64,000 nt of DNA, from assembly GCA_047967505.1 (NCBI GenBank), contig CM106538.1; one strand, written 5' to 3'. Under the pieces are notes generated by a model, which was given only the letters and a program-made list of their open reading frames with translations, had not been told where the DNA came from and did no database searches. Position 1 is the stretch's first letter; each line of letters opens with the position of its first letter. A program made the position numbers and the translations under genes. Of this stretch, positions 61,801 through 64,000 are shown piece by piece. Source of the DNA: Dipteris shenzhenensis. Its lineage: Eukaryota > Polypodiophyta > Polypodiopsida > Gleicheniales.

Positions 61801-62072
61801 TCTCTTACCTAGTTGGCGAGACCCAGAGCAAACATCACATGCTCTCTCTATGCTGGAACAATGTTTCAGGTACTGTTGTTAGGACATAGAATGTGTGACA
61901 ACATGAGCGAAATTTAAGGTCAAGAATATTACTTTTTTTGACTCATCTTCAGATACTTTCATTTTCTTCTTCTGCCTGTTTATTGTAGATATGGCCTTTC
62001 CACCAGCAAATGTAGAGCAGGCATTCTACTGAAGTACTTTGGCGAGGACATCCTGAACTCTCGGTGTAATGT
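16517..62072 (+). CDS. RECQSIM: RecQ-type DNA helicase, SIM subfamily (partial; 12 exons in window)
   Basis: An ATP-dependent 3'-5' DNA helicase acting in nuclear recombination and repair. The exons are 16517-17156, 17251-17470, 17626-17736, 18174-18366, 19877-20251, 20441-20558, 35638-35828, 40331-40387, 52759-52839, 61557-61620, 61770-61869 and 61989-62072. Phases agree at every junction, giving ~744 codons with no stop. Domain order: UBA-like ([19 protein letters not shown]); Q region FQLEALEAW; motif [14 protein letters not shown]; Ia [45 protein letters not shown]; an acidic insertion of ~150 residues (exons 5-6); [38 protein letters not shown] split over fields; [14 protein letters not shown]; then the start of the zinc-binding RecQ-Ct region. 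UBA plus acidic insertion identifies the plant SIM type. Arabidopsis RECQSIM is ~858 residues, so roughly 115 or more residues lie beyond the window. Introns 6-9 are TE-filled; the reading frame is nonetheless intact. Confidence 0.93.
17251..17470 (+). CDS. RECQSIM: RECQSIM exon 2
   Basis: Follows a 94-bp intron ending TTGCAG. Completes Walker A (G-K-S-L-C-F-Q-L-P) and carries motif Ia, [13 protein letters not shown], and the YVCPETLPR block. The donor GTAGCT is at 17471 (phase 2). Confidence 0.9.
17626..17736 (+). CDS. RECQSIM: RECQSIM exon 3
   Basis: Carries the DEAH box and the RecQ aromatic-rich loop ([19 protein letters not shown]). Intron 2 is 155 bp and ends GCGCAG; the donor GTTGAC is at 17737 (phase 2). 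Confidence 0.92.
18174..18366 (+). CDS. RECQSIM: RECQSIM exon 4
   Basis: Begins [10 protein letters not shown], carries motif III (IMALTATAT) and FRPNLKFS. The acceptor TGCTTCAG precedes it; the donor GTAAGT is consensus at 18367 (phase 0). Confidence 0.92.
18367..19876 (+). other. RECQSIM intron 4 (1.5 kb) with unidentified insert
   Basis: No recognised gene. An imperfect direct duplication of ~40 bp (TTAGATCTTTAGGTGTGCAT) occurs at about 18809 and 18870. This is followed by a C/T-rich tract at 18990-19050, resembling the 3' end of an unidentified retroelement. Nothing coding is supported at 19143-19760. Confidence 0.45.
19877..20251 (+). CDS. RECQSIM: RECQSIM exon 5 (acidic insertion, part 1)
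   Basis: Starts after AAAACAG with [19 protein letters not shown], continuing the helicase core, then enters the highly charged SIM insertion rich in Asp/Glu (for example [27 protein letters not shown]). A repeated ECFEDE/ECFKGD unit suggests small in-frame duplications. The donor GTAAAA is at 20252 (phase 0); reading on into the intron gives a stop after 13 codons. Confidence 0.88.
20441..20558 (+). CDS. RECQSIM: RECQSIM exon 6 (acidic insertion, part 2)
   Basis: Encodes 39 residues plus one base of acidic linker ([15 protein letters not shown]). The acceptor TCTCTGTAG is preceded by a pyrimidine tract; the donor GTAAAT is at 20559 (phase 1), which matches the phase of exon 7, 15 kb downstream. 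Confidence 0.85.
20811..21236 (+). pseudogene. Ty3/Gypsy reverse-transcriptase fragment
   Basis: The reading is [20 protein letters not shown], then LMDKGF, frame change, [28 protein letters not shown], frame change, [13 protein letters not shown], and finally [16 protein letters not shown]. These are the N-terminal fingers and palm of a Ty3/Gypsy RT (IDYR, DLRSGYHQ and MPFGL blocks). At least three frameshifts or indels break it. It stops abruptly at 21236 before the catalytic YxDD region, so it is a truncated relic on the gene strand. Confidence 0.9.
21237..21662. other. unassigned repeat DNA between Ty3 fragment and element A
   Basis: GC-richer DNA with a local duplication: a ~100-bp unit containing CTGCTCTGACCCCACC/CTGCTGCAGGAGTACC words recurs between 21336 and 21500. 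Similar CCGACTGG/ACTGGCC wording occurs in the solo LTR at 36.1-37.5 kb. No coding region. Confidence 0.35.
21668..22238 (+). repeat. element A 5' LTR
   Basis: Ends in ...TTCTTCACA. The first two bases read CA where the 3' LTR has the canonical TG, two transitions. It contains a ~46-bp segment (about 21941-21983) missing from the 3' LTR. Confidence 0.9.
22241..22252 (+). promoter_or_regulatory. element A primer-binding site
   Basis: TGGTATCAGAGC, the usual plant retrotransposon site complementary to the 3' end of initiator tRNA-Met, two bases after the LTR. Confidence 0.9.
23049..24337 (+). pseudogene. element A gag (retrotransposon gag domain plus zinc knuckle)
   Basis: The Met at 23049 begins a Glu/Pro-rich N-terminus. 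A stop at 23496 (TGA) interrupts before the capsid-like domain [20 protein letters not shown] ... [13 protein letters not shown] ... [12 protein letters not shown] (23510-23760). A frame change follows, then [20 protein letters not shown], another stop (23828), [20 protein letters not shown], a third frame, and an atypical zinc knuckle [16 protein letters not shown] (C-x2-C-x6-H-x4-C, about 24110-24156). The frame ends at 24335-24337. Nothing like protease or polymerase follows before the 3' LTR. Confidence 0.88.
24879..25403 (+). repeat. element A 3' LTR
   Basis: Begins TGTCATGACAAG right after GGAGGGAG and ends ...CCTTCACA, followed by the target duplication CACGT. Confidence 0.92.
25409..26015. 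other. unassigned DNA between elements A and B
   Basis: About 600 bp without a supported gene. It is the pre-insertion continuation of 21237-21662 across element A (...GCGACACGT joins GGCGGCACC...). The middle is G/T-rich. It is continuous with 29357 onward across element B. Confidence 0.4.
26021..26326 (+). repeat. element B 5' LTR
   Basis: Begins TGTTAGG; the last base is G where the 3' LTR ends in CA. Contains CCTATAAAGGC, a plausible TATA box (about 26158). It shares a core (GGGACTTATCCCATAT) with the element C LTR, so B and C are related families. Confidence 0.92.
27005..28553 (+). pseudogene. element B gag (UBN2-like), split by a solo LTR
   Basis: The Met at 27005 starts MDSLSTN, then the solo LTR insertion (27026-27710 plus one TSD copy) interrupts. 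Reading resumes in frame as [13 protein letters not shown] ... [17 protein letters not shown], the standard N-terminus of Copia gag. The UBN2-like body is [12 protein letters not shown] ... [16 protein letters not shown] ... LTSMEGI-like text to 28247. Stops lie at about 27760, 27869 and 28247. A frameshift near 28355 sits in the zinc knuckle (CTYC ... YGHMEDKC), and the frame ends DNPSTQDHA...LEDD at 28551. Confidence 0.88.
27026..27710 (-). repeat. solo LTR of the element A family, reverse orientation, nested in element B
   Basis: The reverse complement matches the A LTR from TGTCATGACAAG (right end, 27710) to the TTCTTCACA-like end (27026, TGTGAAAAATC). It is flanked by CCAAC at 27021-27025 and 27711-27715. 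A tandem duplication of ~142 bp (about 27397-27538 and 27539-27680) lies inside. One complete LTR with a perfect TSD and no interior means LTR-LTR recombination removed the rest. Confidence 0.92.
29046..29351 (+). repeat. element B 3' LTR
   Basis: TGTTAGG...CTTCA, same length as the 5' LTR; followed by GCTGC. Confidence 0.92.
29357..30888. other. unassigned DNA between elements B and C
   Basis: No gene supported. A 22-bp inverted repeat (29949-29970 and 30041-30062, one mismatch) could form a hairpin with a 70-nt loop. The region 29930-30480 is rich in AAAAGCCCCAA/CTGCAAA words. Several GTACGG/CCGTAC words occur at 30600-30720. Confidence 0.4.
30894..33082 (+). repeat. element C 5' LTR, interrupted by two insertions
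   Basis: Begins TGTTGGAGATATCATAG and ends in a (CT)n tract followed by CCACCATGTTTCTAACA. Foreign sequence lies from about 30927 to 31298 (AT-rich, origin unknown, replacing ~13 bp of the LTR) and at 31441-32954 (retroposon). Confidence 0.9.
31441..32954 (-). mobile_element. poly(A)-tailed retroposon inserted in the element C LTR
   Basis: The insert is flanked by a 13-bp direct repeat TGTCTTGTCATAC (31428-31440 and 32955-32967). It begins with T11 on the + strand, a poly(A) tail of a - strand copy, so it arrived by target-primed reverse transcription. It is markedly GC-rich toward its 5' end (right side), unlike the surrounding DNA. Overlapping - strand frames of 195, 187 and 250 codons exist. 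A stretch with VKLDNRD and, in the next frame, [10 protein letters not shown] is reminiscent of a DUF4283-like LINE ORF1, but this is tentative. It could instead be a processed cellular transcript. Confidence 0.78.
33083..33094 (+). promoter_or_regulatory. element C primer-binding site
   Basis: TGGTATCAGAGC directly after the LTR end TAACA, complementary to initiator tRNA-Met. Confidence 0.9.
33732..33989 (+). pseudogene. element C truncated gag-like ORF
   Basis: 85 codons from [20 protein letters not shown] to a TGA at 33987. The segment [20 protein letters not shown] ... [12 protein letters not shown] matches the helical UBN2-type gag region (compare [12 protein letters not shown] of element B). 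The zinc knuckle and the rest of gag are absent. A homologous reverse copy exists at 38613-38837, so the short form may be the element's normal state rather than a private truncation. Confidence 0.72.
34329..34624 (+). repeat. element C 3' LTR
   Basis: TGTTGGAGATATC...TTTCTAACA, 296 bp. Contains GGGACTTATCCCATATGC, a CCACGTGTCA G-box-like word (about 34419) and a terminal (CT)n microsatellite at 34569-34608. Confidence 0.92.
34993..35235 (-). mobile_element. Copia LTR stub with primer-binding site, reverse orientation (D family)
   Basis: On the - strand an LTR runs from TGTTAGCACTTAGCCCTGG (35235) to CGCCCA (35007), 229 bp. It is followed by a near-consensus primer-binding site TGGTATTAGAGC (34993-35004). 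The same LTR type ends the Copia element at 53.1 kb. The interior is lost or unrecognisable to the left of 34990. Confidence 0.7.
35638..35828 (+). CDS. RECQSIM: RECQSIM exon 7
   Basis: 191 nt; starts after GGCATGCTTTCAG and restores the frame of exon 6 (G + CA gives Ala). Ends the insertion (HHIGLDKGP) and carries motif IV ([29 protein letters not shown]). The donor GTGACT is at 35829 (phase 0). Skipping this exon would shift the frame. It lies between inverted copies of the element C family. Confidence 0.92.
36094..37515 (-). repeat. 1.4 kb solo LTR with a tandem-duplicated promoter-like segment
   Basis: TGTTAGAAAA (36094) to TTTCCAACA (37515), with imperfect terminal inverted repeats, flanked by CTCAC at 36089-36093 and 37516-37520. 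It is a solo LTR in RECQSIM intron 7. Inside, 36797-36941 is repeated at 36942-37086 (145 bp, one mismatch seen) and includes CCTATATAAGGG in both copies. On the - strand CCTATAAAAGG (about 36752-36762) is another TATA-like box, which together with TGTTGGAAAG at the right end favours - orientation. No coding potential is supported despite several chance frames. Confidence 0.85.
37521..37774. other. intron 7 spacer with a ~50-bp tandem duplication
   Basis: No gene. A C/T-rich unit containing TAATAAATTCAT and GCCTCCTCTTC repeats twice at about 37650-37740. Confidence 0.5.
37775..39085 (-). mobile_element. element C-family retrotransposon, reverse orientation, 5'-truncated
   Basis: 3' LTR at 37775-38258 (TGTTAGAAACATG at left, reverse of TGTTGGAGATATC at right), abutted by the polypurine tract (CCCCCCTTC on the + strand). 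The LTR is 484 bp because a 167-bp segment is tandemly duplicated (37873-38039 and 38040-38206). The interior continues with the same gag-like ORF as element C and loses similarity near 39080; no 5' LTR or primer-binding site follows. No target duplication can be defined. Confidence 0.88.
38613..38837 (-). pseudogene. gag-like ORF of the reverse element C copy
   Basis: Starts [20 protein letters not shown] and carries [20 protein letters not shown] and [16 protein letters not shown], aligned closely with 33732-33989. The C-terminus diverges (SAISLR). The frame is open upstream to 38987 without an obvious earlier start. Confidence 0.75.
39086..40330. other. remainder of RECQSIM intron 7
   Basis: AT-rich intronic DNA. 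A diverged direct duplication ~480 bp apart is visible (39118-39210 versus 39597-39690; shared TTTTTAGAAGA and GGGCATGT/GGGTATGT words). A (TA)n run lies at 40246-40262. The polypyrimidine tract and TTTTGTGCAG acceptor precede exon 8. Confidence 0.55.
40331..40387 (+). CDS. RECQSIM: RECQSIM exon 8 (57 nt)
   Basis: Encodes [19 protein letters not shown], the RecQ segment before motif V (YHAxL...R...F). Phase 0 on both sides; donor GTGTTG. It is a small symmetric exon between introns of 4.5 and 12.4 kb, so skipping would be frame-neutral. Confidence 0.9.
40388..41619. other. start of RECQSIM intron 8
   Basis: No recognised gene. Two - strand frames (40875-41069 and 41155-41439) have unusually protein-like composition for this intron but match no family I know; they may be scraps of one decayed coding sequence. 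Confidence 0.4.
41620..42445 (-). repeat. LTR-like segment with TATA box (reverse), boundaries uncertain
   Basis: TGTTAGAAATAATC at 41625 resembles the left end of the solo LTR at 36094. On the - strand CCTATAAATAGAGG (about 42195-42208) is a classic plant TATA box. Two imperfect ~46-bp units (GGAATCTTGCTGCCCTGGCACCTC) lie at 41877-41900 and 41920-41943. No target duplication was found, so this is a candidate only. Confidence 0.45.
42446..43197. other. intron 8 segment, nothing recognised
   Basis: C/T-rich at 42540-42900 with several chance frames on both strands, none resembling a known protein. A cluster of TATATA words begins at 43160. Confidence 0.4.
43198..43865 (+). repeat. tandem duplication of a ~383-bp unit ending in a PBS-like word
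   Basis: Unit 1 is 43198-43580. Unit 2 is 43581-43865 and lacks ~79 bp (from CCTGGGTCAGATACG to GAGGCACGT). Unit 1 ends with TGGTATCAAAGC (43565-43576), one base from the tRNA-Met primer-binding site, so the unit may be a 3' portion of an LTR plus the start of an internal region. Other differences between units are few. Confidence 0.75.
43866..45829. other. intron 8 segment upstream of LINE A, mostly unassigned
   Basis: A - strand frame (about 44535-44290) encodes an Asp-rich stretch ([18 protein letters not shown]) followed by hydrophobic residues; I cannot place it. The + strand from 45100 may be the decayed 5' part (ORF1 or endonuclease start) of the LINE that is clear from 45830. No firm gene. 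Confidence 0.35.
45830..47690 (+). pseudogene. LINE A endonuclease/reverse-transcriptase relic, 5' part
   Basis: [14 protein letters not shown] (45835-45875, frames mixed) is the EEP endonuclease signature of a non-LTR retrotransposon. The linker contains a 156-bp tandem duplication (about 46190-46345 and 46346-46493). RT blocks follow: [25 protein letters not shown] (47075), [20 protein letters not shown] (47190), [37 protein letters not shown] (split over frames) and [11 protein letters not shown] (about 47600). The catalytic YADD is YASN, so the enzyme is dead even apart from frameshifts. The remainder resumes at 49395 after another LINE piece. Confidence 0.85.
47691..49394 (+). pseudogene. 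LINE B fragment (RT C-terminus and zf-RVT region)
   Basis: This segment interrupts LINE A. The + strand frames give a post-RT region ([16 protein letters not shown] ..., [18 protein letters not shown]) and then the plant LINE zinc region [11 protein letters not shown] ... CLLDC (about 48797-48870). A tail follows, MTWG.MAWLSL.GP ... [11 protein letters not shown] ... ASARRTVF, with stops throughout. A homologous tail occurs at 56429-56998 ([25 protein letters not shown]). No poly(A) or target duplication was identified at the junctions. Confidence 0.75.
49395..50985 (+). pseudogene. LINE A relic, 3' part with Cys/His C-terminal motif and 3' tail
   Basis: A 126-codon frame (49419-49799) and an overlapping 297-codon frame (49780-50673) join by one frame change near 49790. 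The first has [18 protein letters not shown] and [15 protein letters not shown], the region after RT. The second has [30 protein letters not shown], the C-x2-C...H...C motif of LINE ORF2 C-termini, and ends LSG at 50671. The 3' end shows CTTTAATAAACTTTC followed by TTTC repeats (50940-50965), a microsatellite-like tail rather than poly(A). One frameshift in ~420 codons suggests relative youth. Confidence 0.82.
50986..52758. other. end of RECQSIM intron 8
   Basis: No gene. A perfect 18-bp inverted repeat (52071-52088 and 52102-52119) forms a short hairpin. It sits in a G/A-rich block (51990-52340) that resembles 61080-61370 in composition and in shared GTACAATGG/CATACAG words. The acceptor region ACCACTTTCAG ends at 52758. 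Confidence 0.5.
52759..52839 (+). CDS. RECQSIM: RECQSIM exon 9 (81 nt)
   Basis: Encodes [20 protein letters not shown] and VHYGWPQ, helicase motif V. Phase 0 on both sides; acceptor ACTTTCAG, donor GTGAGT. It lies alone between 12.4 and 8.7 kb introns; skipping keeps the frame but would delete motif V and abolish ATP-coupled helicase function. Confidence 0.94.
53098..53289 (-). repeat. Copia D 3' LTR
   Basis: Starts TGTTAGCAC at 53289 next to the polypurine tract. The left end at TGGG (53098) is placed by alignment with the LTR at 35007-35235 and is uncertain by a few bases. Confidence 0.7.
53551..53915 (-). pseudogene. Copia D RNase H remnant
   Basis: DWAGC-like start (in another frame near 53870), then [20 protein letters not shown] and [16 protein letters not shown], the GYxFxLGxxxISWxSKKQ...EAEY signature of Copia RNase H. 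It ends [20 protein letters not shown] with KHIEV. It joins almost directly to the post-integrase region. Confidence 0.9.
54255..55072 (-). pseudogene. Copia D protease end, GAG-pre-integrase and integrase
   Basis: [18 protein letters not shown] and [15 protein letters not shown] (GAG-pre-integrase), [15 protein letters not shown] (zinc region), then the integrase core. The core has HSDVCGPM (first Asp), [18 protein letters not shown] (second Asp) and LVERKN (Glu). Frame changes near 54800 and 54550, and a stop after KSLPNKF (54255), disable it. The catalytic DDE residues are themselves intact. Confidence 0.88.
55091..56344 (-). pseudogene. Copia D gag-protease, two in-frame stops
   Basis: The start [10 protein letters not shown] at 56344 is followed by [19 protein letters not shown] (gag N-terminal block). 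After an Ala/Thr/Ser-rich linker comes the UBN2 body ([37 protein letters not shown]). A premature TAG lies near 55820; reading continues in the same frame through a canonical zinc knuckle [14 protein letters not shown] to the protease site [11 protein letters not shown] (about 55210). A second stop is at 55091-55093. Only two stops over ~420 codons indicates a fairly recent copy. Confidence 0.88.
56429..56998 (+). pseudogene. LINE B 3' fragment
   Basis: [10 protein letters not shown] (zf-RVT start), [32 protein letters not shown] and [19 protein letters not shown] align with the LINE B tail at 48800-49330. One stop (56792) separates two parts in the same register. It abuts the 5' edge of Copia D. 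Confidence 0.75.
56999..59200 (+). pseudogene. LINE A-family copy with internal deletion
   Basis: The endonuclease part has [20 protein letters not shown], then [12 protein letters not shown] (N changed in GDFN), [20 protein letters not shown] and YLDFSIS. The linker is [19 protein letters not shown] (58260-58330), homologous to HVQIYFDHAIDAVYASHFSH of the reverse copy at 63.8 kb. The RT start [28 protein letters not shown] (58950-59040) then jumps to wording matching the ORF2 C-terminal region at 49850 ([10 protein letters not shown]), so most of RT is deleted. A 57-bp tandem duplication lies at 57375-57475. Many frameshifts. Confidence 0.78.
59201..61060 (-). pseudogene. L1-like LINE C relic, reverse orientation
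   Basis: On the - strand, an ORF1-like Cys/Lys region ([20 protein letters not shown], about 60545-60480) is followed by fragments of endonuclease and RT. The clear RT block is [20 protein letters not shown] (about 59785-59715), matching the K.PG.DGL...F...FW motif. Nearby are [10 protein letters not shown] ... HLIPKGR (59690-59610) and an LLLDLEN-like catalytic region near 59430. It has stops in all parts. The right side runs into a G-rich (C-rich on the - strand) block. Confidence 0.7.
61061..61400. repeat. G/A-rich low-complexity block
   Basis: Long stretches of GGGAGGG/GGAGGGG on the + strand, similar in style to 51990-52340. It may be the 5' UTR of LINE C read in reverse. The - strand Pro/Ser/Leu-rich frames here are composition artefacts. 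Confidence 0.5.
61557..61620 (+). CDS. RECQSIM: RECQSIM exon 10 (64 nt)
   Basis: [20 protein letters not shown] plus Cys and one base: helicase motif VI with the arginine finger. The acceptor CTTCACAG and consensus donor GTAAGT fit. Phase 0 in, phase 1 out. Confidence 0.94.
61770..61869 (+). CDS. RECQSIM: RECQSIM exon 11 (100 nt)
   Basis: Completes Thr and reads [20 protein letters not shown] and [12 protein letters not shown], the start of the RecQ-Ct region with the family's LLPS wording. Acceptor GTGGTTCAG, donor GTACTG at 61870, phase 2. Intron 10 is 149 bp. Confidence 0.92.
61989..62072 (+). CDS. RECQSIM: RECQSIM exon 12 (84 nt; last exon in window)
   Basis: [20 protein letters not shown] then DILNSRCNV: zinc-binding cysteines of the RecQ-Ct subdomain (SKCR ... 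YFGE ... C). The donor GTGAGT is at 62073 (phase 2). The next expected residues (C-x2-C) are not found before 64000, so intron 12 exceeds 1.9 kb and the gene runs off the window. Confidence 0.92.
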
Positions 62073-62566
62073 GTGAGTTGCATTTTACCTATGCAAGTAT
62101 TGGATAGGAGCTTTCTCGGTGGATTTGAGTTTGTGGAACAAGTTAAGGGCATGCCATGCATGTATTCTGTTTTTGACCTAATTAACTTCATACCAAAAGC
62201 ATGCTGGGAAACTTTGGCAAAGATTAGGCTGAAAAGCAGTTCTGATATTTCAATGTTGGTTTACAGTGTTATGTCCTGATATATTAGTACTTGAGTACAT
62301 ATCTAAAAGATTTCAATTTTGTAATATTGAGTCTTGGCCTCGCGTTGTTTGGGTGTTGTTTCTTCATTATTAGGATGGATGGGCAGGAAGGAAGAATGAT
62401 TGAAAGAAAGAAAGGAAGGTATATGAATGTCTTCAAGAGGCCAAAATGGATTATAGGACAATACAATGGCTGGAATATAAGAGGGAGAGCCTATGCGCTT
62501 CTAGCAGGGTTGCCTTGGGATACATTTCCCCCCGCAGTAAGTGAAACTATATAGTTGCAATACCGT
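62073..62566. other. start of RECQSIM intron 12, nothing recognised
   Basis: AT-rich intronic DNA. An 87-codon + frame (62291-62554) spans it but has no recognised domain and no splice context; it is left unassigned. Confidence 0.45.
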
Positions 62567-64000
62567 GCGTAAGGTGGTGAAAATCATGACCTTGGTCTTA
62601 TCAAGGTTGACTATCAAGTCTCTCTCCTAGCAAAACAAGTCTAGGGTCTAGATGTCCTTGTAAGCGTGTTGTTGAGGAGGCGATGAGGATAATAACATTC
62701 GTGTATAATAATTTCTGTATCATCAGGTTCGCAAGCAGTGACCTCTCACCACTACGGCGGTCAATGAGGGCCGTGATCTCTCATTTAGAGCCAAAAAGTG
62801 TTGATGAGAGGAGGCATTCCTGCTTCATTCCGATTGTGCTCTCAATCAAACTTGACAGGCCACTTGGGGCACACACTCTCTCTCTAACTGACTCATCACG
62901 TGGGGCACATACTCTCCCTCTGAATCATATAACTCATCATCACCCCCCCCATCATGATTCTTTGGAATTTGCATTTCCTGAAGTCTTCTAATCATACGAG
63001 ATTGTGGAAATGTGTCAAAGCAAGCATGGACTTTTTGGGATCTCGATCTCACCTCCTCAATGATGGCCCGAAGAGTAAAAATGTGGTCTAGAATAGAGTG
63101 TTGTCTCCGGAATCCAACCGCTGCCTTTGTTCCTTTGTGAATGCTCTCTAATATAGACGCGTAAATCTTGGTCAGTATGTGGCCAATCATGAGAGTGCGG
63201 TAGTTTTGAGTATCCATGAGATCCTTTGCTTTGTGTATTGGTACTGTGTTGGTGTTACACCAAGCAGGGGGAAGCCATGGCATGCAGCATGGTTGAACAT
63301 GTATGCTAGGATCAGAGCCAAGACCTCCTACCTTTGTGCAAAGTGCTTTATGCTTAGCTCCTCATGGTTCTAGGCTCTTCCGTTATGGAGTTGGCGCAAA
63401 ACAGCCCACATGTTCAATGTGATAAACAAGGTGGATGTGGTGGGCCTGGGCAGGGAGAACATATCTAGTCGTGCATGGGCTGGGGTGTCATAGAGCAATG
63501 TGGCAGATCTGTGCCAGATAGTCGGGCCCGTGATGGACATGGGTGGCAGCAGTTGGCTTCTGCTATATCCCCTCCTTTGAAAGAGTGAGTGACCTCATCC
63601 GGCCTATGTGAGAGGATAGCTTGCCTCGTATAGCGTAGAAGATGGCGTGAGATTCGCTATGCGTTGGAGATCGTCAAATGCCTTGAAGCCTTCTCCAGTA
63701 TGATTGATCATCTTCCCGGCTTGGGGATTGCTGTAGTTCTAATTGTGCTTGGGAACAATTTGGCGGTGGCATCCTGAACCACCGATACAAGGGTGTCTAA
63801 GGCATGGGCAAGGTTTACATCATCTCCAAGGGAGGTCGGTAACTCATGAGAAAAGTGGCTCGCATAGACCGCATCAATGGCATGGTCAAAGTAAATCTGA
63901 ACATGGGTGGGGGAAGGAGGATCATGGTTGGTTGTCTTGTGAAGTAGCCAAGATGATGAATACCAGGTAGGAATGGTCATTGAGTTTTGGGGGGGGGGGG
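62567..64000 (-). pseudogene. LINE A-family reverse-transcriptase relic, reverse orientation, cut by window end
   Basis: On the - strand: HVQIYFDHAIDAVYASHFSH (63885), PPAWCNTNTVPIHKAKDLMD and YRTLMIGHILTKIYASIL (63280-63150), VGFRRQHSILDHIFTLRAII, MIRRLQEMQIP, and then, after extra sequence, IGMKQECLLSSTLFG (about 62800). Next come LLYTNVIILIA where YADD is expected (now YTNV, about 62700) and VNLDKTKVMIF-like text ending near 62567. It is dead. The 12 G run at 63989-64000 is the window edge. Confidence 0.82.

Overview
The window is nuclear DNA of a land plant with a large, repeat-rich genome. It contains one host gene and many transposable-element (TE) remains. The host gene, on the + strand, is a RecQ helicase of the plant SIM type (RECQSIM): an N-terminal UBA-like domain, RecQ motifs I-VI, and the acidic insertion that splits the helicase core in this subfamily. 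I could place twelve coding exons (16517 to 62072) with GT-AG junctions. They join in phase into about 744 codons without a stop, and the C-terminus lies beyond the window. Introns 6 to 9 are about 15.1, 4.5, 12.4 and 8.7 kb and are almost entirely TE-derived. Copia, Ty3, LINE, hAT and PIF1-helicase elements together with long introns suggest a large-genome plant such as a fern or gymnosperm; the species is inference only.

Layout. 1-5.8 kb (- strand): a decayed hAT transposase and, upstream in the same direction, an intronless protein-kinase ORF with two frameshifts. 6.1-10.2 kb: two ~1.3 kb near-identical direct repeats around a 1.4 kb non-coding core, resembling a non-coding LTR element. 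10.2-14.4 kb: AT-rich, nothing recognised. 14.4-16.3 kb: a + strand PIF1-type helicase relic followed by an exonuclease-endonuclease-phosphatase (EEP) type endonuclease relic, an arrangement like Helentrons (Helitron2), ending just before RECQSIM. 16.5-20.6 kb: RECQSIM exons 1-6.

Intron 6 (20.6-35.6 kb) is a stack of insertions: a Ty3 reverse-transcriptase fragment and three LTR elements with 5-bp target-site duplications (A: CACGT; B: GCTGC; C: TATAG). Elements A and B carry gag but no pol, and C only a short gag-like ORF, so all three are non-autonomous. A reverse-oriented solo LTR of the A family (TSD CCAAC) splits the B gag near codon 7. A poly(A)-tailed retroposon with a 13-bp TSD lies inside the 5' LTR of C. 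A stub of a reverse-oriented Copia LTR follows. Exon 7 (35.64-35.83 kb) lies between element C (+) and a reverse copy of the same family (-) in intron 7, so it is flanked by inverted repeats. Intron 7 also holds a 1.4 kb solo LTR (TSD CTCAC). Intron 8 holds tandem repeats and two LINE families, one RT with a ruined YADD box. Intron 9 holds a Copia element lacking reverse transcriptase, LINE pieces and an L1-like LINE in reverse. The window ends inside another reverse LINE.

No tRNA, rRNA, CRISPR array or bacterial-type operon was seen. All TE coding regions appear disabled; RECQSIM is the only gene that looks intact and selected.
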